Positions 5,675 through 8,385 of a stretch of 8,385 nucleotides of DNA are shown one piece after another (position 1 is the stretch's first letter; every line of letters begins with the position of its first letter). The DNA lies in assembly GCA_023450335.1 (NCBI GenBank), contig JAEXHA010000132.1:1-8385 (forward strand), given 5' to 3'. Both the position numbers and the translations under genes were made by a program. This DNA is from Actinomycetes bacterium. Its GTDB lineage: Bacteria > Actinomycetota > Actinomycetes > Actinomycetales > Microbacteriaceae. The notes under the pieces were generated by a model that saw nothing but the letters and a program-made list of their open reading frames with translations, was not told the origin of the DNA and ran no database searches.

Positions 5675-7279
5675 TCAGGACTCGGTGATCTCGATGGCGC
5701 GCAGCAGGTCGGCCTGGATGGCCGAGGCCACCTCGTCCAGCAGCACGTCGGGCACGGGCGAGTCGACGGTCAGCACCGACAGGGCCTGGCCGCCGGCGGA
5801 CGAGCGCGCGATCTGCAGACCGGCGATGTTGATGCCCGCCTCGCCGAACTTCTGGCCGTACACCGCGACGATTCCGGGCCGGTCGGTGTAGAGCATGACG
5901 ATGTGGTGCTTCTCGATGGGAAGCTCCAGCGCGTAGTCGTTGATGCCGACGAGCTTTTCGATCTGCTTGGTGCCGGTGAGTGTGCCCGACACGGCCAGCT
6001 GCGAGCCGTCCGAGAGGGCGCCGCGCAGGGTGATGACGTTGCGGTACTCCTCCGAATCGTCATCGACGATCAGTCGCGACTCGACGCCGCGCTGCTCGGC
6101 CAGCAGCGGTGCGTTCACGTACGACACCGACTCGCTGACGATGTTGGTGAACACACCCTTGAGCGCCGCGAGCTTGAGCACGCTGACGTCGTACTGGTTG
6201 AGCTCGCCGTGCACTTCGACGTCGAGGCTGGTGAGAGGGCTGTGCGCGAGGGCCGAGAAGATCTGGCCGAGCTTCTCGACCAGAGGGATGCCGGGACGCA
6301 CATAGGGGTCGATGATGCCACCGGCGACGTTGACGGCGTCGGGCACGAGTTCGCCGCCCAGGGCCAGGCGCACCGACTTGGCGACCGAGACGCCCGCCTT
6401 CTCCTGCGCCTCATCTGTGGAGGCGCCCAGGTGCGGGGTGACCACGACGTTGGGGAGGTCCAGCAGCAGCGCGGCCGAGCCGTCGGCTGCCGGGGGCTCG
6501 CTCGTGAAGACGTCGAGACCGGCACCGGCGATCTCACCGGTGGTGAGCGCCTTGTGCAGCGCCTCTTCGTCGATGAGACCGCCGCGGGCGACGTTGACGA
6601 TGTACGCGCTGCGCTTCATGAGGCGGAACTGCTCGGTGGCGATCATGCCCGTCGTCTCGGGCGTCTTGGGCATGTGGATCGTGATGAAGTCGCTCTGCTC
6701 GAGCAGTTCGTCCAGCGTCACCAGCTGGACGCCCAGCTGCTGGGCACGCGCGCTGGTGACATACGGGTCGTAGGCGATGACGCTCATGCCGAACGCCTGC
6801 AGGCGCGCGGCGATGAGCGCACCGATGCGGCCGAGCCCGATGATGCCGAGGGTCTTCTCGAACAGCTCGACACCGGTGTAGGCGCTGCGCTTCCACTGGC
6901 CTCCGGCCAGCGAGTCGTGCGCGGCGGGGATGCGGCGGGCCAGGCTCAGAATGTGGCCGATGGTCAGCTCGGCGGCCGAGATGATGTTGGACGTCGGCGC
7001 GTTGACGACCATGACGCCGGCGGTGCTGGCGCTCTTGATGTCGACGTTGTCCAAGCCCACTCCGGCGCGCGCGATGACCTTGAGCACCGGCGCTGCCGCG
7101 ATCGCCTCGGCATCCATCTTCGTCGCCGAGCGGATGAGCACGGCGTTCGCATCGGCCAGAGCCGGCAGCAGCGCGGTGCGATCGGCACCGTCGACGTGAC
7201 GGATCTCGAAGTCGGGGCCGAGGGCGTCGATGGTTGCGGGAGAGAGCTGTTCGGCGATCAGAACGACTGGCTTGGACAC
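5675..7279 (-). CDS. serA: D-3-phosphoglycerate dehydrogenase, type I with ACT domain
   Basis: SerA oxidises 3-phosphoglycerate to 3-phosphohydroxypyruvate with NAD+, the committed step of serine synthesis, in the cytoplasm. The 534-residue protein has the full long-form layout. The split substrate-binding domain covers about 4-97 and 283-316. The nucleotide domain carries GLGRIG (148-153) and the NAD-binding acidic residue in AYDPY (D171). Catalytic R232, E261 and H283 are in NVARGG, TSEPP and TPHLGAS. An intervening allosteric domain spans about 317-455, and a C-terminal ACT domain (about 457-534, with DRPGIVAVYG) normally binds serine. Serine feedback inhibition is therefore expected. The start is GTG 7279: GAAGG (7286-7290) lies six bases upstream and the protein then begins SKPVVLIAEQ, as in the family. 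A GTG 48 bases further upstream would add an Arg/Pro-rich stretch and is disfavoured. Confidence 0.97.
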   Translation of the reverse strand: MSKPVVLIAEQLSPATIDALGPDFEIRHVDGADRTALLPALADANAVLIRSATKMDAEAIAAAPVLKVIARAGVGLDNVDIKSASTAGVMVVNAPTSNIISAAELTIGHILSLARRIPAAHDSLAGGQWKRSAYTGVELFEKTLGIIGLGRIGALIAARLQAFGMSVIAYDPYVTSARAQQLGVQLVTLDELLEQSDFITIHMPKTPETTGMIATEQFRLMKRSAYIVNVARGGLIDEEALHKALTTGEIAGAGLDVFTSEPPAADGSAALLLDLPNVVVTPHLGASTDEAQEKAGVSVAKSVRLALGGELVPDAVNVAGGIIDPYVRPGIPLVEKLGQIFSALAHSPLTSLDVEVHGELNQYDVSVLKLAALKGVFTNIVSESVSYVNAPLLAEQRGVESRLIVDDDSEEYRNVITLRGALSDGSQLAVSGTLTGTKQIEKLVGINDYALELPIEKHHIVMLYTDRPGIVAVYGQKFGEAGINIAGLQIARSSAGGQALSVLTVDSPVPDVLLDEVASAIQADLLRAIEITES

Positions 7280-7285
7280 GGCACA

Positions 7286-7290
7286 CCTTC
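7286..7290 (-). promoter_or_regulatory. Ribosome binding site that sets the serA GTG start
   Basis: GAAGG on the minus strand is followed by six bases and then GTG at 7279. It matches the anti-Shine-Dalgarno complement and separates this start from the longer open frame that continues upstream. Confidence 0.6.
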
Positions 7291-7349
7291 GGGGCTTTGC
7301 AGGGCGGGGTGAGTCGCCTCGCCGCACGTCGTCGGGGCGTGGCCCTTTC

Positions 7350-7355
7350 AGCCTA
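7350..7355 (-). promoter_or_regulatory. Candidate -10 element (TAGGCT) of the serA operon
   Basis: TAGGCT on the minus strand fits the TANNNT -10 pattern of actinobacterial housekeeping promoters. It sits in the 106-bp gap between the small membrane gene and serA. Initiation about seven bases downstream would give a 5' leader of roughly 64 nt. No good -35 box is seen at 16-18 bp spacing. The leader is too short for a classical peptide attenuator or T-box, and I see neither. Confidence 0.42.
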
Positions 7356-7385
7356 CCGCTCGTGCGACTGGCGCCCGGACGCGCG

Positions 7386-7721
7386 TTACGATCCGAGAAG
7401 CGAGCTGCCGGCCGCGATCGCGTAGGCGACCACGTTGAGCCAGAACACGCAGACCAGGCCCAGCCCGGCCAGCAAGAGCAGCGCAAACGCGCCCGCCCGG
7501 CGGCGCAGACCCAGCGCGAGAGCGGCGGCGAACACGATCATCGGGAACACGACCGCGAACAGCAGCACCGTCCAGCCCAGCGCGTTCAGCCCGAGGGCGC
7601 CGCCGGCCTGCGCGATGAGGAACGCCAGCGCGTTCCAGACGGCGTAGGCGTAGAACAGGCCGAAGGCGCCGGCAATCGTCGCGGCCACCCAGGTGCGCAT
7701 GGTGCGGGTCGTGGCGGTCAT
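7386..7721 (-). CDS. Small three-helix membrane protein, function unknown
   Basis: The 111-residue protein has three predicted transmembrane segments at about 11-36, 48-72 and 77-104. Only short loops remain outside the membrane. The positively charged N-terminal tail (two Arg in the first nine residues) and the LRRR loop between helices 2 and 3 (72-75) both favour the cytoplasmic side. The likely topology is therefore N-in, C-out. I recognise no catalytic motif or named family. The ATG at 7721 overlaps the stop of the preceding membrane gene in an ATGA arrangement, and GGGAG lies ten bases upstream. The two proteins are therefore probably made together and may form a complex. A second Met at residue 8 is a possible alternative start. 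The stop is TAA and serA follows 106 bp later. Confidence 0.78.
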   Translation of the reverse strand: MTATTRTMRTWVAATIAGAFGLFYAYAVWNALAFLIAQAGGALGLNALGWTVLLFAVVFPMIVFAAALALGLRRRAGAFALLLLAGLGLVCVFWLNVVAYAIAAGSSLLGS

Positions 7722-8296
7722 CGTCCGAACGCTCCCACCATGATGAACGGCCACGGCACCAGCAGCATCGCGCCGACGGCCAGCCATGCGAAGCGCAGCC
7801 ACGTCTTCGCCGCGCGCGTGAGCACGTACGTCGTGGTGAACCAGATCGCCGGCGCGAGAACGGCCAGCACGAACGCCGGCAGGTACGCGGCGGGCGAGAC
7901 GAGGAACACGGCGACATCGCGCAGCCGCAGTCCGCCCACGATCCATCCGATCGTGTAGAGCAGGTAGACCCCGCCGAGCACGCCCAGCGCGACCAGGGCC
8001 GTATTGCCGATGGGCGCGGGTTCGCCGGTGGATGCCGGTGCGCCGGCCGCCGCGGGCACGTGCGCATCGTCGCCGGCGCCTGCGTGCCCCGCGCCGTACG
8101 CCGCGCTGCCCTTGCCCACGGGTGTGAAGCCGTCGGGAAGGGGTTCCGGCTCGGCGACGGGTGCGGCGTCGGGCCCGGCGGGGTCGGCCCCGGGGAGCTC
8201 AGACGCGGGACCGGGCGCGGGGGCGCGGACGTCGAGCGTGGGGTCGTCGTCGCCGTCCCAGCTCAGGGCTGCGTCGTCGTCACGTCCGGTGGTCAC
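7718..8296 (-). CDS. Membrane protein with acidic, Pro/Ala-rich N-terminal tail, function unknown
   Basis: This 192-residue protein has two parts. The first 96 residues are hydrophilic and disordered-looking: an acidic patch LSWDGDDDPTL (11-21), a Pro/Ala/Gly-rich linker, a more specific-looking island LPDGFTPVGKGS (53-64) and more linker. The rest holds three hydrophobic segments at about 99-120, 133-157 and 168-190, with a basic loop RAAKTWLR (161-168) between the second and third. No signal peptide is present, so the tail is probably cytoplasmic. The tail composition can attract misleading names from other Ala/Pro-rich proteins; there is no Walker motif or other ATPase feature. The start is GTG 8296; the ATG two bases upstream runs straight into a TGA. 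GTG overlaps the stop of the preceding gene (GTGA), and the stop overlaps the next membrane gene (ATGA). Role unknown. Confidence 0.78.
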   Translation of the reverse strand: MTTGRDDDAALSWDGDDDPTLDVRAPAPGPASELPGADPAGPDAAPVAEPEPLPDGFTPVGKGSAAYGAGHAGAGDDAHVPAAAGAPASTGEPAPIGNTALVALGVLGGVYLLYTIGWIVGGLRLRDVAVFLVSPAAYLPAFVLAVLAPAIWFTTTYVLTRAAKTWLRFAWLAVGAMLLVPWPFIMVGAFGR

Positions 8297-8385
8297 ATGC
8301 TCAGCGTACTGTCCCGGCCGCGCGCGGCGGTCACGGCCGCGGTGACCACGGCCGGATCAGTCACGTCGTACCCGGCGGCACCGCC
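8293..8385 (-). CDS. C-terminal end of an unidentified protein (cut by window edge)
   Basis: The minus strand is open from the right edge to a TGA at 8293-8295, giving the last 30 residues of a protein ending ARGRDSTLSM. About 26 of 30 codons end in G or C, and the stop overlaps the next gene's GTG by four bases, both typical of real genes here. The fragment is too short to assign a family. If real, it is the gene before the membrane pair and probably cotranscribed with it. Confidence 0.6.
   Translation of the reverse strand, partial: GGAAGYDVTDPAVVTAAVTAARGRDSTLSM

Noticed and set aside
5390..7312. 640-residue plus-strand open frame opposite serA and leuB
   Set aside because: It is the antisense reading of two clear genes. 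Its composition is Asp/Arg/Val/Gly-rich with no domain, as expected from the mirror of high-GC3 coding sequence.
7280..7327. Longer serA starting at GTG 7327
   Set aside because: It would add 16 Arg/Pro-rich residues not typical of the family. The Shine-Dalgarno at 7286-7290 fits GTG 7279 instead.
7280..7385. Riboswitch, T-box or leader-peptide attenuator before serA
   Set aside because: The expected leader is only about 64 nt. It holds no ATG-started short frame rich in Ser, Leu, Ile or Val codons, and no T-box-like element or convincing terminator pair.
8296..8308. TACGCT six bases before GTG 8296 as a second leaderless promoter
   Set aside because: It matches only the loose TANNNT pattern (three of six to TATAAT) and lies inside the coding end of the preceding gene. 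The GTGA overlap explains the missing ribosome binding site through translational coupling.

Overview
The window is GC-rich chromosomal DNA (roughly 70 % G+C by eye) with strong G/C bias at third codon positions, GTG starts and many overlapping genes. Together with the protein types this points to a high-GC actinobacterium. The style resembles Microbacterium and relatives (Microbacteriaceae), which is an inference from gene content and not a computed placement. No tRNA, rRNA, insertion sequence, phage gene or CRISPR array is visible.

Layout. At the left edge is the 5' part of a LysR-type regulator gene on the minus strand (1-249). It is divergent from a PLP-dependent class V aminotransferase-fold enzyme on the plus strand (331-1386). 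Their 81-bp shared intergenic region holds a promoter-like element positioned for leaderless transcription of the regulator and several palindromes. The class V gene converges on a long minus-strand run that fills the rest of the window. In transcription order, right to left, this run is: the 3' end of an unidentified gene (8293-8385), an acidic-tailed membrane protein (7718-8296), a small three-helix membrane protein (7386-7721), serA (5675-7279), leuB (4606-5658), ilvE (3445-4557), a fumarylacetoacetate-hydrolase-fold enzyme (2678-3445) and an MFS transporter (1432-2685).

How the genes work together. serA, leuB and ilvE are amino-acid biosynthesis genes: the first step of serine synthesis, the oxidative decarboxylation step of leucine synthesis, and the final transamination of leucine, isoleucine and valine. 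Gaps are 16 and 48 nt from serA to leuB to ilvE, and ilvE then overlaps the FAH gene by 1 nt and the FAH gene overlaps the MFS gene by 8 nt. One transcript from a promoter just upstream of serA is therefore likely. The FAH-fold enzyme keeps the metal ligands and the His-Glu dyad of the FAHD1/acylpyruvase group. Its coupling to a transporter is the least explained part of the operon. The serA-leuB-FAH order with an MFS gene nearby resembles a locus of Mycobacterium tuberculosis, recalled from memory.

The least understood parts are the membrane-protein pair upstream of serA and the LysR/class V enzyme pair at the left. I see no convincing evidence of a wholly new system such as defence, a mobile element or a structured RNA. 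Most of the window is ordinary actinobacterial metabolism.
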